Positions 63,782-64,000 of a stretch of DNA of 64,000 bases are shown one piece after another. The stretch spans positions 1,240,001-1,304,000 of the forward strand of contig NZ_JAZHRV010000001.1 of NCBI RefSeq assembly GCF_036924595.1. The letters run 5' to 3'. Numbering within the stretch: position 1 is the stretch's first letter; each line of letters opens with the position of its first letter. Origin of the DNA: Bradyrhizobium algeriense (lineage in GTDB: Bacteria > Pseudomonadota > Alphaproteobacteria > Rhizobiales > Xanthobacteraceae). Under the pieces are notes generated by a model. That model was not told the origin of the DNA. It ran no database searches and saw only the letters and a program-made list of their open reading frames with translations. The translations under genes and the position numbers were made by a program.

Positions 63782-64000
63782 GGCTCGTCGCCAGCGAACG
63801 AAGCGGTAGTAGCAGGTCGTGTACGGGCCGAAATTGTCCGGCAGATCGCGCCATGGCGCGCCAGATCGCAAGACTCAGATGCCATTGAGGACGCGACGGT
63901 CATTCACTCGTGACACGCCGCGCGGCTTATGCGGCAGCATCGGCTTGATAGCAGACCGCTCATTGTCGGTGAGTTCGTAGCGTATGATTCGGCTCCTCGA
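63782..64000 (-). mobile_element. IS5-type transposase remnant at window edge
   Basis: On the minus strand from the edge: IRYELTDNERSAIKPMLPHK, PRGVSRVNDRRVLNGI, an in-frame stop, then VLRSGAPWRDLPDNFGPYTT and CYYRFVRWRRA, after which similarity ends at about 63782. It is the 5' part of the same element type as 57824. The start codon reads ATA, so it is dead. The rest may continue outside the window or be lost. Confidence 0.75.

Overview
The window reads as chromosome of an alphaproteobacterium of the Bradyrhizobium type. This rests on the protein families present (DUF892, DUF4142, DUF3618, DUF3147, DUF6496, DUF3606, the Ku/stand-alone ligase set), on GC-rich codon use, and on repeated GGAAC-N16/17-(C)GTT promoters, the signature of the alphaproteobacterial general-stress sigma factor EcfG. 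No rRNA, tRNA or CRISPR array was seen. Family assignments come from sequence recognition, not database searches.

Layout. 1-9.8 kb: HAD and Nudix hydrolases, a small DUF3072 gene, an operon of formaldehyde-type dehydrogenase, DUF72 and FAD/Rieske protein, then DUF892, SDR and DUF4142 stress genes with EcfG promoters. 10.5-12.8 kb: two glycosyltransferases, the first trehalose-synthase-like. 12.9-16.4 kb: decayed genes (response regulator, DUF763, SDR, YihY) around an AlkB-like dioxygenase. 16.4-22 kb: four overlapping genes for envelope/stress proteins (DUF3618, holin-like), then YihY, cupin and DUF3147 genes. 22.3-23.7 kb: a small conserved protein and a ROK-type protein whose two halves are in swapped order. 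24.7-33.9 kb: a metabolic cluster with GTP cyclohydrolase II, RibD-like reductase, a divergent 6-pyruvoyl-tetrahydropterin-synthase relative, a dehydrogenase, phosphoesterase, nucleotidyltransferase, glycosyltransferase, methyltransferase and EamA exporter. This is the best candidate for an undescribed pathway. 34.5-43.5 kb: adenylate cyclase/TPR protein, IS30 fragments, partial cytochrome c, several broken genes, an MFS transporter, and a junction fusing truncated ridA with a GMC oxidoreductase fragment. 43.7-49.7 kb: a non-homologous end-joining locus (Ku, an intact ligase, a frameshifted second ligase, accessory proteins) with a palindromic two-way EcfG promoter. 49.8-58.8 kb: the two halves of one DUF3606 gene lie about 8.75 kb apart. 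Between them are a five-gene operon (TMEM175, alpha/beta hydrolase, DUF427, MOSC-ferredoxin reductase, VOC), a divergent BTAD/TPR regulator, a DUF417 protein and a broken IS5-type transposase. 58.7-64 kb: UvrD-like helicase, SRAP protein, small conserved proteins, a secreted nuclease and a second IS5-type remnant at the edge.

How it fits together. Much of the window looks like a general-stress and DNA-repair region: EcfG-type promoters stand before DUF3072, the dehydrogenase operon, DUF892, SDR, the DUF3618 operon, the ROK protein and the NHEJ ligase/TolA-like pair. It is also eroding. At least fifteen genes are frameshifted, truncated or reduced to remnants, and several remnants (SDR, YihY, DUF892, SRAP, ligase) have an intact relative elsewhere in the window, which suggests past duplication or recombination between similar stress modules.
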